Below are positions 32,810 through 43,846 of a DNA stretch of 64,000 bases, piece after piece. The stretch covers positions 1 through 64,000 of the forward strand of contig NZ_JAQQLE010000005.1 in assembly GCF_028548475.1 (NCBI RefSeq), in the 5' to 3' direction. The translations under genes were made by a program, and so were the position numbers. The notes below the pieces were generated by a model. That model was not told the DNA's origin. It saw only the letters and a program-made list of their open reading frames with translations, and did not search any database. This stretch comes from Vogesella margarita (GTDB lineage: Bacteria; Pseudomonadota; Gammaproteobacteria; Burkholderiales; Chromobacteriaceae). Positions within the stretch are counted from its first letter, which is position 1. Each line of letters starts with the position of its first letter.

Positions 32810-33223
32810 ATGGCTGTAAAGAAGAAACCGGCCGCCGCCAAGCCGAACAAGGAAGCAAACGCGCAGCTGGCCAAACGCCTGGCGCGGGCCGACGCCGCTG
32901 TCAACGCGGTCTGGTCGTTGCTGGACAGCCTGCTGGCCGACGACGGCCTCGCCGCGCAGCCGCTGGCCGAGAAATACGCGCAGATGGCCGGCGTCTATTT
33001 CCGCAAGATCCGCAACGGCCGCGTGCTGAGCCTCACCGACTACGCCATCGCCGTCGACCTGTGCACCGCCGCCCGCCGTGCGCTGCGCAGCCTGGACGAC
33101 AGCCTGCAGTTCGCCGACCACCCGCGTGGCGAAACGCTGCGCGGCGTCGCCGAGCAGGCGCACCAGCTGCTGATGGAGCACTACCACCTGTCCACCAAGC
33201 CGGGCCGGCCGCTGCCGCCCTGA
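32810..33223 (+). CDS. Small basic hypothetical protein
   Basis: 137 residues, family not recognised. The first 20 residues are Lys/Ala/Pro-rich (MAVKKKPAAAKPNKEANAQL), like a nucleic-acid-binding tail. The rest is predicted helical (ADAAVNAVWSLLDSLLADDG, VYFRKIRNGRVLSLTDYAIA, LRGVAEQAHQLLMEHYHL). It has no Cys and no membrane segment. It is divergent from the pseudouridine synthase with an 83-bp gap. Its TGA at 33221-33223 is the first base group of copy 2 of the dispersed element. Confidence 0.75.
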   Translation: MAVKKKPAAAKPNKEANAQLAKRLARADAAVNAVWSLLDSLLADDGLAAQPLAEKYAQMAGVYFRKIRNGRVLSLTDYAIAVDLCTAARRALRSLDDSLQFADHPRGETLRGVAEQAHQLLMEHYHLSTKPGRPLPP

Positions 33224-33370
33224 GAACCTGTTCACGATCTGCTGCGCTTCAGCGATACCGCGTTAAAAACGTCTTCGGAATGCTCATTGACCCCATGTCA
33301 ACTCCGCTTCCTCAGCCGTTTTCGCCTTGTCTCGCGTGAGCGTGCGGGATCGTGAGTACTCTCTGAACAC
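33221..33370 (+). repeat. Dispersed inverted-end element, copy 2
   Basis: It begins in the stop codon of the preceding gene (TGAGAACCTGTTCACGATCT). It shares CTGCTGCGCTT, GCGATACCGCGTTAAAAACG, TCGGAATGCTCATT and CCGCTTCCTCAGCCGTTTTC with the other copies. The right end is degenerate (GGATCGTGAGTACTCTCTGAACAC). A 20-bp palindromic uptake-like pair follows at 33376-33395. Confidence 0.75.
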
Positions 33371-33375
33371 TGCCC

Positions 33376-33395
33376 TGCGGCCAACGTTGGCCGCA
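33376..33395. repeat. Perfect 20-bp palindrome of two uptake-like words
   Basis: TGCGGCCAACGTTGGCCGCA is a head-to-head pair with no spacer. The same palindrome occurs at 63673-63692. It lies 35 bp before the YecA-like gene. Confidence 0.8.
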
Positions 33396-33429
33396 CGCCG
33401 CCCCTAACGCTTACCGCCAAGGCCAGACC

Positions 33430-34044
33430 ATGAAATTCAAACCGATGACCGAACAAGACTACCAGCGCCTGGGCGAAACCCTGAGCCAACTGGCACCACA
33501 GGGCGCGATGTCGCTGGAGAAGCTGGACGGCTTTTTCGCGGCGCTGCACGCCGGGCCGGAGGCGATCAAGCCGGTCGACTGCCTGCCGACCATCCTCGGC
33601 GCCGCCTTCGACGACGAGGCCGCCTTCCCCTCGCCCAAGGCCTTCGACAAGTTCGCGACACTGGTGATGGGCCACTGGCTGGAAATCGCGCGCACGCTGG
33701 AAAAAGGCGAGGACTTCCATCCGTGGCTGGACGCCGACGAGCACGGCGTGGTGCACGGCAACGAGTGGGCTGAGGGTTTCAGCGAAGGCATGCAGATCCT
33801 GTACGACGACTGGACGCTGCTGTTTGACGATGCCGAGGCCGCCGGCGCGCTGGCGCCGATCATGGCGCTGGCGTTCGAGCACCATCCCGATCCGGAGATG
33901 CGCCCCTTCCTCGACGGCGCCAGCGCCGAGCAGAAGGCCGAATGGCTGGGCGAGATCTCTGCCTCGGTGGCGCAGATCTACCACTTCTTCGCCGCGCTGC
34001 GCCAGGAGATGGAAGACGCGGAAAGCGAAGCCAACGACGACTGA
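33430..34044 (+). CDS. UPF0149/YecA-family protein
   Basis: 204 residues. MSLEKLDGFFAALHAGPEAI, a segment with VDCLPTILGAAF, and HGNEWAEGFSEGMQILYDDW are characteristic of the YecA/YgfB (UPF0149) family. The C-terminal zinc-binding SEC-C tail of full YecA proteins is absent; the protein ends in acidic EDAESEANDD. The function is poorly defined; some members associate with ribosomes or Sec chaperones. Confidence 0.85.
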   Translation: MKFKPMTEQDYQRLGETLSQLAPQGAMSLEKLDGFFAALHAGPEAIKPVDCLPTILGAAFDDEAAFPSPKAFDKFATLVMGHWLEIARTLEKGEDFHPWLDADEHGVVHGNEWAEGFSEGMQILYDDWTLLFDDAEAAGALAPIMALAFEHHPDPEMRPFLDGASAEQKAEWLGEISASVAQIYHFFAALRQEMEDAESEANDD

Positions 34045-34453
34045 GCGCGTCCGCCGCTGTCATCCAGGCCGCCGCCGGCACCCGCCGCCGCGGCCTTTTT
34101 CGTGCCATTCCGCCACTCCCGCACCTCATCCCACTCGCAAAAACAACAGCCCATCCACCCCCGCCACGCACTATTTTCACGCCGCACCGGCAGCAGGAAA
34201 ATAGCAAAAACTCTAACGCAAGCCACTGATAAATATAATTTTTTGCAGTGCAACATCGCTCGGGGTGATTTTTGCTATCAGAATTTGCGATTAGTCAGGC
34301 AACACCGCTTTCGTACATTCTGAAGCCATGACAAGCCCACACTGTTTTCAGGGCCATAACAAGCACGCCATAACAAATTACGATTGACCCGACGCGTCGA
34401 ACAAACAGCCTCAAACGCTCGACCTCACTCTGCAAAGCAAAAGGAAACCAACG
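34045..34453. other. Leader region of acs; no gene seen
   Basis: This 409-base gap turns AT-rich at 34200-34330. It contains direct repeats of a GCCATGACAAGC/GCCATAACAAGC type (34326-34376) that could be regulator sites. A promoter for acs is expected here, but I cannot assign hexamers with confidence. The Shine-Dalgarno for acs is AAAGGAAACC, just before ATG 34454. Confidence 0.5.
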
Positions 34454-36415
<1,962 letters not shown>

Positions 36416-36440
36416 GCCTGGCTCGCTGCGTAACCTCAGT

Positions 36441-36467
36441 CGCCCCGGTCCTGCCGGGGCGTTTTTT
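36441..36467 (+). terminator. Rho-independent terminator after acs
   Basis: CGCCCCGG-TCCTG-CCGGGGCG (36441-36461) followed by six T residues. Confidence 0.92.
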
Positions 36468-36487
36468 CGCCAGACGGAAACCGTCCC

Positions 36488-38389
36488 ATGAGCCGTACCG
36501 CCAACGCGACCCTGGTCAGCGCCACCGTTGAATTCCTGCGCAAGCACTCGCCGTTCGACCGCATGGAAGACGCGGCGCTGGCCTTCCTCGGCCAGCACGC
36601 CAAGCTCGCCTACTACCCGAAAGACAGCCTGATCCTGACCCCGGACATGGGGCCGCCGCCGCACTTCTTCGTGGTGCAGCGCGGCAAGGTGCTGTCGCGC
36701 GAGGACGGCGAAGCCGCCTCCGGCAACGTGATCATCGGCAGCGGCGAGTGTTTCCCTATCGGCGCCGCCAGCGGTCAGCGCGCCACCATCTGCACCTACA
36801 GCGCGGTGGACGACGTGTTCTGCTACCAGCTGGACAACCAGGACTTCCAGCAGCTGCTGCTGATCAGCCCGGTGTTCAACCGCTTCTGCGCCAGCCACAT
36901 TTCCACCCTGCTCAGCCAGTCGCGCAAGCAGATGCAGGCGCAGTTCTCGCAACGGGCGCTGGAACAGCAGTCGATGGCCACCAAGCTGCACGAGCTGTGC
37001 AAGCGGCCGCCGGTCACCGCCCGCGCCGACGACCCGCTGGAGACGGTGCTGACGCTGATGGGCGAAACCGGCGTCGGCTCCATCGTCATCGTCAATGAGG
37101 CCGGCATCGCGCAGGGCATCTTCACCCAGTCCGACGTGCTGAAACGGGTGGTGCTGCCCAAGCTGGCGCTGGACTGCCCGATCTCGCAGGTGATGTCGCG
37201 CAAGCCGCACACCCTGCCCCAGGACGCCACCGCCTACGACGCGGCGCTGGCGATGGCGATGCACGGCATCCGCCACGTGCTGGCGGTGGACGACGACAAT
37301 CTGGTGCAAGGCGTGATCTCGGAACGCGACCTGTTCGCCATGCAGCGCGTCGGGCTGCGCCAGCTGCGCTACGCGGTGGAAACCGCCGCCGACATCGACA
37401 CCCTGCAACAGGTTGGCCGCGACCTGCGCCAGTTCACCATGAACATGCTGGGCCAGGGCGTCGGCGCCGAGCAGCTGACGCAATTCATCTCCGCGCTCAA
37501 CGACGGCATCACCCGCCGCGTGATCGAGCTGAACCTGCAGCGGCACGACCTGTACGGCGTCGACTGGGCGTGGCTGTCGTTCGGCTCCGAGGGGCGCGAG
37601 GAGCAGACCTTCAGCACCGATCAGGATAACGGCATCATCTACCTGTGCCCGGAGGCAATGGACAAGGACCAGCTGAACATGCGGCTGCTGGATTTTGCCC
37701 GCGACGTGAACGCCGACCTCGACCGCTGCGGCTTCCCGCTGTGCAAGGGCAACATCATGGCCGGCAATCCGGAATGGTGCCTGACACTGGAAGAGTGGCA
37801 GGAGAAGTTCGCGCGCTGGATCCGCGCTCCGGACCCGGTGGCGCTGCTCAACGCTTCGATCTTCTTCGATTTCCGTCCGCTGTACGGCAAGCGCTATCTG
37901 GCCAACCAGCTGCACAAGCGGCTGCTCGCGCTGAGCCAGGACAACAGCGTGTTCCAGCGCATGCTGGCCGACAACGCGCTGACGGTGGCACCGCCGCTGG
38001 GCCTGCTGCGCGACTTCAGCACCGAGGAGTACAACGGACAGGGCGGCTACATCGACCTGAAGAAATCGGCGGCACGGCTGTTCGTCGACGCCGCGCGGGT
38101 GCTGGCGCTGGCCAAGGGCATCGCCGCCAGCAGCACCATCAAGCGCCTGGAACGCGCGGCGAAACAGACCGGCTCGGCACCGGAGGAAACCGCCGCCATC
38201 ATCGACGCCTTCAACTTCATCCAGATGCTGCGCCTGCGCCACCAGCACCTGGAAGACGAGCACGGCCGCCCCGGCGACAACCTGATCCAGCCGGACAAGC
38301 TGAACCCGCTCGACCGCCGCATCCTGAAGGAGTCGTTCCGCCAGGCGCGCAAACTGCAGCAGAAACTGAAGGTGATGTACCAACTATGA
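36488..38389 (+). CDS. DUF294 nucleotidyltransferase-like protein with cNMP-binding and CBS domains
   Basis: 633 residues. The domains in order are an N-terminal cyclic-nucleotide-binding-like barrel (about 10-140, FFVVQRGKVLSREDGEAASG), a CBS pair (about 175-300, ETGVGSIVIVNEAGIAQGIF and MHGIRHVLAVDDDNLVQGVI), a nucleotidyltransferase domain (about 330-470, LSFGSEGREEQTFSTDQDNG, the GS...D-D motif of GlnD-like enzymes) and a helical DUF294 C-terminal domain. The architecture suggests a nucleotide-sensing transferase. The position between acs and a coupled exonuclease gene (ATGA overlap) suggests control of acetate metabolism, but no substrate is known to me. Confidence 0.9.
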   Translation: MSRTANATLVSATVEFLRKHSPFDRMEDAALAFLGQHAKLAYYPKDSLILTPDMGPPPHFFVVQRGKVLSREDGEAASGNVIIGSGECFPIGAASGQRATICTYSAVDDVFCYQLDNQDFQQLLLISPVFNRFCASHISTLLSQSRKQMQAQFSQRALEQQSMATKLHELCKRPPVTARADDPLETVLTLMGETGVGSIVIVNEAGIAQGIFTQSDVLKRVVLPKLALDCPISQVMSRKPHTLPQDATAYDAALAMAMHGIRHVLAVDDDNLVQGVISERDLFAMQRVGLRQLRYAVETAADIDTLQQVGRDLRQFTMNMLGQGVGAEQLTQFISALNDGITRRVIELNLQRHDLYGVDWAWLSFGSEGREEQTFSTDQDNGIIYLCPEAMDKDQLNMRLLDFARDVNADLDRCGFPLCKGNIMAGNPEWCLTLEEWQEKFARWIRAPDPVALLNASIFFDFRPLYGKRYLANQLHKRLLALSQDNSVFQRMLADNALTVAPPLGLLRDFSTEEYNGQGGYIDLKKSAARLFVDAARVLALAKGIAASSTIKRLERAAKQTGSAPEETAAIIDAFNFIQMLRLRHQHLEDEHGRPGDNLIQPDKLNPLDRRILKESFRQARKLQQKLKVMYQL

Positions 38390-39099
38390 ACTGGCTGAGC
38401 GGCTGGCTGGACCGTTTCCGCCCTGACGGCAAACCGCAGCTCAGTGACGGGCAGCTTGAGCGGCTGCGGCGCTGGCAGGCGCTGCCGGCGCACGACTGGC
38501 AGCAGGACAGCCGCAGCACGCGCTATCTGGTGGTCGATGTCGAGGCCAGCGGCCTGCGCATACGCCACGACCACCTGATTTCCATCGGCGCGGTGGCGCT
38601 GGATCGCGGCGTGATCAACCCCGCCGACGCCTTCGAGACGGTGCTGCGCCAGGATACGGTGTCCTCCACCGAAAACATCCTGATCCACGGCATCAGCGGT
38701 TCGGAACAGCGCGAGGGACTGGAGCCGGCCGAGGCGCTGCTGCGCTTTCTGGAGTACAGCGGCCACACGCCGCTGGTGGCCTACCACGCCTACTTCGACC
38801 AGGCGATGATCGCGCAGGCGATGCGCCGCTTTCTGGGCATTCGCTACCAGCCGAAGTGGCTGGATCTGGCGTGGCTGATGCCGGCGCTGTTTCCGGACCG
38901 CTATTGCAACACGGTGGCGCTGGACGAGTGGCTGGACACCTTCGGCATCGAGAACTTCCAGCGCCACAACGCGATCTCGGACTGTCTGGCGACGGCGCAA
39001 TTGCTGCAGGTGGCGCTACAACGGGCGGCGGAGCGCGGCATCGACACGCCGCAGGCGCTAGCCGCCAGCGAGAGCCGGCGCCGCCGCGACAGCTGGTAA
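38386..39099 (+). CDS. DEDDh-type 3'-5' exonuclease
   Basis: 237 residues, starting in the ATGA overlap with the DUF294 gene. YLVVDVEASGLRIRHDHLIS has the first DxE motif, TPLVAYHAYFDQAMIAQAM the second Asp, and RHNAISDCLATAQLL the final H-x4-D, as in the DNA polymerase III epsilon/RNase T class. It is cytoplasmic. Fixed pairing with DUF294 proteins suggests a dedicated substrate, perhaps nucleotides or RNA rather than bulk proofreading. Confidence 0.88.
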   Translation: MNWLSGWLDRFRPDGKPQLSDGQLERLRRWQALPAHDWQQDSRSTRYLVVDVEASGLRIRHDHLISIGAVALDRGVINPADAFETVLRQDTVSSTENILIHGISGSEQREGLEPAEALLRFLEYSGHTPLVAYHAYFDQAMIAQAMRRFLGIRYQPKWLDLAWLMPALFPDRYCNTVALDEWLDTFGIENFQRHNAISDCLATAQLLQVALQRAAERGIDTPQALAASESRRRRDSW

Positions 39100-39101
39100 C
39101 G

Positions 39102-39854
39102 TCAGTCGCCGTCCAGCCAGCGGCTTTCCAGCTGCCTCAGCCGGCCGCTCTTGCGCAGCTGCGCCATGCCGGCGTCGAAACGGCTGACCAGATGCTCGAC
39201 ATCGGGATGCGCCCTGGAGAAGGACACGTACACCGGCCCCGGCGCCAGCTTGCCCACCGGCCGCAGCCAGCCGCGCAGATCGGGGTTCTGTCGCAGCATG
39301 TGGTTGACGGTACCTTCCCACGCCACCACGTAGGGGATGCGCCCCGCCTTCAGCTTGCGAAAGGCGTTGACCTCGCGGGTGGAGTACTCCTTGCGGATCG
39401 CGGTATTGGCGTCGAACTCCTTGCCGTAGCCGTAGCTGAGCACCACGCCGACCTCCTGCCCTTCCAGCGACTTCATGTCCAGATCGCGCTCCGGCCGGTT
39501 GCTGCGGCTGTAGATGCGGATCTGCCCTTCCAGCAACGGCAGCTGCGGATAGCGGTAGTAAGGCTCGTAGAAGTCGTTGCGCGAGGTAGTGAAGCAGCCG
39601 GCGTAGCGTGCGGTACGCGCCACCTCCATGCAGCGGCTGTAGGACAGCGGCTGGAAGCGCACCACCACGCCCGGTTGCTGGTAGATGGCGCGCATGATGT
39701 CGACGGTGAGGCCGACCGCCTGGCCGTCGCGGACGCCGGCATAGGGATACCAGTCGTCCTCGACGGCGAACAGCAGCTCGACCACGCCCTTGGCGCCGGC
39801 CAGGGCCGGGAGCCCGGCCAACAAGATGCACAGTGCCACTCGCAATCGAACCAT
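39102..39854 (-). CDS. Periplasmic amino-acid-type substrate-binding protein (family 3-like)
   Basis: 250 residues. The signal peptide is MVRLRVALCILLAGLPALAGA. The mature part begins with LLFAVEDDWYPYAG, then VGLTVDIMRAIYQQ and RFQPLSYSRCMEVARTARYA, a pattern of SBP family 3 proteins often lacking adjacent transporters. It is convergent with the exonuclease gene; the two stops are 2 bp apart. The ligand is unknown, and such orphan proteins can be sensors or scavengers. Confidence 0.85.
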   Translation of the reverse strand: MVRLRVALCILLAGLPALAGAKGVVELLFAVEDDWYPYAGVRDGQAVGLTVDIMRAIYQQPGVVVRFQPLSYSRCMEVARTARYAGCFTTSRNDFYEPYYRYPQLPLLEGQIRIYSRSNRPERDLDMKSLEGQEVGVVLSYGYGKEFDANTAIRKEYSTREVNAFRKLKAGRIPYVVAWEGTVNHMLRQNPDLRGWLRPVGKLAPGPVYVSFSRAHPDVEHLVSRFDAGMAQLRKSGRLRQLESRWLDGD

Positions 39855-39937
39855 GACAATGACCTGATTATTTTTAAGTTTTTATTCAAAACATACTATA
39901 CCGCACATCCCCGCCACGGTGACGCCAATCGGCGCGC

Positions 39938-41731
39938 TCAGCCCTCCACCAGCTCGCTTTCCTGCTGCAGGCGCCACATTTCGGCGTAACGGCCGCCCGC
40001 CGCCAGCAGCTGGCGGTGATGGCCGCGCTCGATGATGCGGCCGCCCTCCATCACGATGATGGTGTCGGCATCGGCGATGGTGGACAGGCGGTGCGCGATG
40101 ATCAGGGTAGTACGGTTGGCCGCAATGTCGAACAGCTCGGTCTGGATCGCCTTTTCGGTGCGCGAATCCAGCGCGCTGGTGGCCTCGTCGAAGATCAGCA
40201 CCGGCGGGTTTTTCAGCAGGGTGCGTGCAATCGCCACGCGCTGCTTCTCGCCGCCGGACAGCTTCAGGCCGCGCTCGCCGACGGTGGTGTCGTAGCCGTC
40301 CGGCAGGCCCATCACGAAGTCGTGGATGTGCGCCGACTTCGCTGCCTCGATCACCTCCTCGCGGCTGGCGCCGGGGCGGCCGTAGGCGATGTTGTAGTAG
40401 ATGCTGTCGTTGAACAGCACCGTGTCCTGCGGCACGATGCCGATGTGCGCGCGCAGGCTGTCCTGCGTCAGCTCGCGGATGTCGGTGCCGTTGAAGCGGA
40501 TCGCGCCGCTGCCGACATCGTAGAAGCGGAACAGCAGCCGCGACAGCGTCGACTTGCCGGCACCGCTGGCGCCGACCACCGCCACGGTGTGGCCGGCGGG
40601 GATGTCGAAGCTGATGTCGTGCAGGATCTGGCGCTTGGCGTCGTAACCGAAGCCGATATTGTCGAAACGGATTGCCACCTGCTTTGCGGCCAACGTTTGC
40701 GCGGCGGGATGGTCGTCGACCTCGGCGTCGACGTTCAATAGCGTGAACATGCGCTCCATGTCGGCCAACGAGTGCTTGATCTCGCGGTAGACGAAGCCGA
40801 GGAAGTGCAGCGGCGCCCACAGCTGGGTGATGAAGGTGGCCACCAGCACCACGTCGCCGACGGTCATCTCGCGGTTGACCACGCCGCGCGCCGCCAGCCA
40901 CATGATCAGCGTCACGCCGGTGGCGATGATCACGCCCTGGCCGGCGTTGAGCATGGACAGCGACACCTGGTTCTTGATCGCGGAGTGCTCCCACGACGCC
41001 AGGTTGCCGTCGTAGCGCTCGGTCTCGTAGCGCTCGTTGCCGAAGTACTTCACCGTCTCGTAGTTGATCAGCGCGTCCACCGCCTTGCTGTTGGCCTTGG
41101 AGTCGAGGTCGTTCATGGTGCGGCGGAACACGGTGCGCCACTCGGTGATGATCAGCGTGAAGGCAATGTAGATGGCGATGGTGGACAGCGTCACCACCGC
41201 GAACCACACGTTGTAGCGATACAGCAGGATGCCCATCACCAGCGCGATTTCCACCAGCGTCGGCAGGATGTTGAACACGGTGAAGTTCAGCAGGAAGCCG
41301 ATGCCCTTGGTGCCGCGCTCGATGTCGCGGCTCATGCCGCCGGTCTGGCGCTCCAGGTGGAAGCGCAGCGACAGCCGGAACAGGTGCGCGAACACCGAGC
41401 GCGCCACCGAGCGCACCGCGCCCTGGATCACCCGCGCAAAGATCGCGTCGCGCAATTCGCCCAGTACGCTGGACACCAGCCGCGCGAAACCATAGCCGAC
41501 CAGGGCCAGCACCGGCACTGCCAGCAAGGTCGCCGGGATGGACAGCTGGTCGACGATGTCCTTCAGGAACAGCGGCGTGATCACGCCGGCGACCTTGGCC
41601 GACACCAGGCAGGACAGCGCGAACAGCACCCGCCACTTGAAGCTCCACAGGTAGGGCAGCAGGGTTTTCAGTGTTTTCAGGTCATCCCGGTCGGTCGGGG
41701 GCGTGGCTTGATGATGGGCGGCTGGTCGCAT
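39938..41731 (-). CDS. ABC exporter of the Atm1/HMT1 type (fused permease and ATPase)
   Basis: 597 residues. Six membrane helices occupy about residues 25-320, preceded by a short cytosolic tail; [20 protein letters not shown] is typical of the Atm1 class. The ATPase part has [20 protein letters not shown] (Walker A), [18 protein letters not shown] (signature), [20 protein letters not shown] (Walker B) and [18 protein letters not shown] (H-loop). Bacterial relatives export glutathione-metal or glutathione-sulfur compounds. It is a homodimer by family. An uptake-like word lies at 40113-40125 within the ATPase. Confidence 0.92.
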   Translation of the reverse strand: MRPAAHHQATPPTDRDDLKTLKTLLPYLWSFKWRVLFALSCLVSAKVAGVITPLFLKDIVDQLSIPATLLAVPVLALVGYGFARLVSSVLGELRDAIFARVIQGAVRSVARSVFAHLFRLSLRFHLERQTGGMSRDIERGTKGIGFLLNFTVFNILPTLVEIALVMGILLYRYNVWFAVVTLSTIAIYIAFTLIITEWRTVFRRTMNDLDSKANSKAVDALINYETVKYFGNERYETERYDGNLASWEHSAIKNQVSLSMLNAGQGVIIATGVTLIMWLAARGVVNREMTVGDVVLVATFITQLWAPLHFLGFVYREIKHSLADMERMFTLLNVDAEVDDHPAAQTLAAKQVAIRFDNIGFGYDAKRQILHDISFDIPAGHTVAVVGASGAGKSTLSRLLFRFYDVGSGAIRFNGTDIRELTQDSLRAHIGIVPQDTVLFNDSIYYNIAYGRPGASREEVIEAAKSAHIHDFVMGLPDGYDTTVGERGLKLSGGEKQRVAIARTLLKNPPVLIFDEATSALDSRTEKAIQTELFDIAANRTTLIIAHRLSTIADADTIIVMEGGRIIERGHHRQLLAAGGRYAEMWRLQQESELVEG

Positions 41732-41779
41732 TCGGCTGCTCTTGATTGGATACAGGGGTCGGGTACGGGTGATCGGGGA

Positions 41780-42157
41780 TCAGTGCAGGGTGCGTGGCGC
41801 GATCAGGTGGAATTCCGCAATCGGCGCCTCGAAGCGCGTGCCGTCGTCGGCCTGCATCTGGTAGCTGCCCTGCATGCTGCCGTACGGGGTGCGCAGCGTG
41901 GCGCCGCTGGTATAGCTGTAGCTCTCGCCCGGCTGCAGGTGCGGATGCTCGCCGACCACGCCCATGCCGCGCACTTCCTGCACGTCGTTGTTGGCGTCGG
42001 TGATGATCCAGTGCCGCGACAGCAGCTTGGCCGGGTGGCGCCCGGTATTGCGCAGCGTGATGCGGTAGGCAAACACGTACTGGCCGGCGTCGGCGTTGGA
42101 GTATTGCTGCTGGTAGAAGGCTTCGGCCTCGACCGTGATCTGGTAGTCGTCGTTCAT
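41780..42157 (-). CDS. apaG: ApaG domain protein
   Basis: 125 residues from ATG 42157. The sequence [60 protein letters not shown] and [20 protein letters not shown] is the full ApaG consensus, a fibronectin-III-like fold. Its role is unclear, possibly protein interaction. It is 48 bp upstream of the ABC exporter on the same strand and divergent from rpe. Confidence 0.97.
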   Translation of the reverse strand: MNDDYQITVEAEAFYQQQYSNADAGQYVFAYRITLRNTGRHPAKLLSRHWIITDANNDVQEVRGMGVVGEHPHLQPGESYSYTSGATLRTPYGSMQGSYQMQADDGTRFEAPIAEFHLIAPRTLH

Positions 42158-42298
42158 GGGTGGCGGTTCCGGCATGGTGCGGGGCAACATGCCCGGCAGC
42201 AGAGGCCGATTGTAGCGCCGAACCGGCGCACGCGTCGCCGTCCGGCGGGGCAATGTCGTACAATGGCGGGCATTTCCAGCCCCGCCCCGTATAAAGCC

Positions 42299-42985
42299 AT
42301 GAGCCAATTCCGTATTGCCCCGTCCCTGCTGTCCGCCGATTTCGCCCGCCTGGGCGAGGAAGTCCGCAATGTGATCGCCGCCGGCGCCGACATCATCCAC
42401 TTCGACGTGATGGACAACCACTATGTGCCGAACCTGACCATCGGCCCGCTGGTGTGCGAGGCGATCCGTCCGCACACCACCGCCCCGATCGACGTGCACC
42501 TGATGGTGACCCCGGTCGACGCACTGGCCGCCAGCTTCGCCAAGGCCGGCGCCGACATCATCACCTTCCACCCGGAAGCGTCGCACCACATCGACCGCAC
42601 CCTGGGCCTGATCAAGGACGCCGGCTGCAAGGCTGGCCTGGTGCTGAACCCGGCCACCTCGCTGTCCCACCTCGACCACGTGATGGACAAGCTGGACATG
42701 ATCCTGCTGATGTCGGTCAACCCCGGCTTCGGCGGCCAGAAGTTCATTCCGCAGACGCTGGACAAGGTGCGCGCGGTACGCCAGCGCATCGACGAGTACA
42801 CCGCCAAGTACGGCGGCGAGATCTGGCTGGAGGTGGACGGCGGCGTGAAGGTCGACAACATCGCCGAGATCGCCGCCGCCGGCGCCGACACCTTTGTTGC
42901 CGGCAGCGCCATCTACGGCCAGCCGGACTACAAGGCGGTGATCGACGCGATGCGTGCCGAACTGGCCAAGGTTGGCCGCAAGTGA
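42299..42985 (+). CDS. rpe: Ribulose-phosphate 3-epimerase
   Basis: 228 residues. [40 protein letters not shown] (metal His and Asp) and [19 protein letters not shown] with [11 protein letters not shown] are the Rpe signature. It interconverts ribulose-5-phosphate and xylulose-5-phosphate. The last codons encode AKVGRK through an exact AAGGTTGGCCGCAAG uptake-like word (42968-42982). That word overlaps the start of the next gene and may supply its AAGG ribosome site. Confidence 0.97.
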   Translation: MSQFRIAPSLLSADFARLGEEVRNVIAAGADIIHFDVMDNHYVPNLTIGPLVCEAIRPHTTAPIDVHLMVTPVDALAASFAKAGADIITFHPEASHHIDRTLGLIKDAGCKAGLVLNPATSLSHLDHVMDKLDMILLMSVNPGFGGQKFIPQTLDKVRAVRQRIDEYTAKYGGEIWLEVDGGVKVDNIAEIAAAGADTFVAGSAIYGQPDYKAVIDAMRAELAKVGRK

Positions 42986-43710
42986 ACGGCTACGTCGTCA
43001 CCGGCGCCTCGCGCGGGCTGGGTGCGGCGCTCACCGCGCAGCTATTGCGTGACGGTGGCCACGTGGTCGCCGTCGCGCGCGACTGCAGCGCGCTGCCGGA
43101 ACACCCGCAGCTGATCACGCTGGATGCCGACCTGACCGACAGCAGCCTGCTGCCGCTAGTCATGGAACGTGCGCTGGCGGCGCTGGGCGACTGTGACAGC
43201 CTGACGCTGATCAACAACGCCGGCACGGTGCAGCCGATCGCGCAGGTCGGCGCCTATCCGCCCGGCGTGGCGGAGACGGCCATCGCACTGAACCTGACCG
43301 CGCCGCTGCTGCTGTGCGACGCCTTTGTCGCGCACAGCGCCGGCCACGGCGGCGTGCGCCGCGTGCTGAACATCTCCTCCGGCGCCGCAGCCAACCCTTA
43401 CCCCGGCTGGAGCGTGTACTGCGCCAGCAAGGCCGGCGTCGACCACTTCACCCGCACCCTGGCCGCCGAACAGCAAGGCGTCGCCAGGCCAGTGCTGGCG
43501 GTGTCGCTGTATCCCGGCGTGATCGACACCGGCATGCAGGGCGAGATCCGCGCCGCCGATCCGGCGCAGTTTCCGCACAAGCCGCGCTTCGACGCGCTGA
43601 AGGCCGACGGCCAGCTGACGTCGCCCGCCGCCGCCGCGGCGGCGATTGTCGCCTACCTGCACAGCGCAGCCTTCGGCAGCGTGCCGGTGCTGGACATCCG
43701 CCAGCTGTAG
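42982..43710 (+). CDS. SDR-family oxidoreductase (sepiapterin/benzil reductase-like)
   Basis: 242 residues. The start is GTG 42982, overlapping the rpe stop as [24 protein letters not shown] (TGxxxGxG), [14 protein letters not shown] (NNAG) and [20 protein letters not shown] (YxxxK) are all present. The stretch [20 protein letters not shown] is typical of the SPR/YueD group. Coupling to rpe does not by itself indicate the substrate. Confidence 0.9.
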   Translation: MNGYVVTGASRGLGAALTAQLLRDGGHVVAVARDCSALPEHPQLITLDADLTDSSLLPLVMERALAALGDCDSLTLINNAGTVQPIAQVGAYPPGVAETAIALNLTAPLLLCDAFVAHSAGHGGVRRVLNISSGAAANPYPGWSVYCASKAGVDHFTRTLAAEQQGVARPVLAVSLYPGVIDTGMQGEIRAADPAQFPHKPRFDALKADGQLTSPAAAAAAIVAYLHSAAFGSVPVLDIRQL

Positions 43711-43800
43711 GCGCCCCCTGACCCTGCGTTACGCCGCCGTACTGCGTGTCCTGTCCGCATCGGCGCTACGCCGTCATGGCACACAAGGTTGGCCGCAATG

Positions 43801-43835
43801 CAAAACAGCCCGTCACGATGTGACGGGCTGTTTTG
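43801..43835. terminator. Bidirectional terminator
   Basis: CAAAACAGCCCGTCAC-GAT-GTGACGGGCTGTTTTG, 16-bp arms with A and T tracts, between the convergent SDR and lipoprotein genes. An uptake-like word sits beside it (43784-43798). Confidence 0.92.
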
Positions 43836-43846
43836 CTGTTGCCGCC

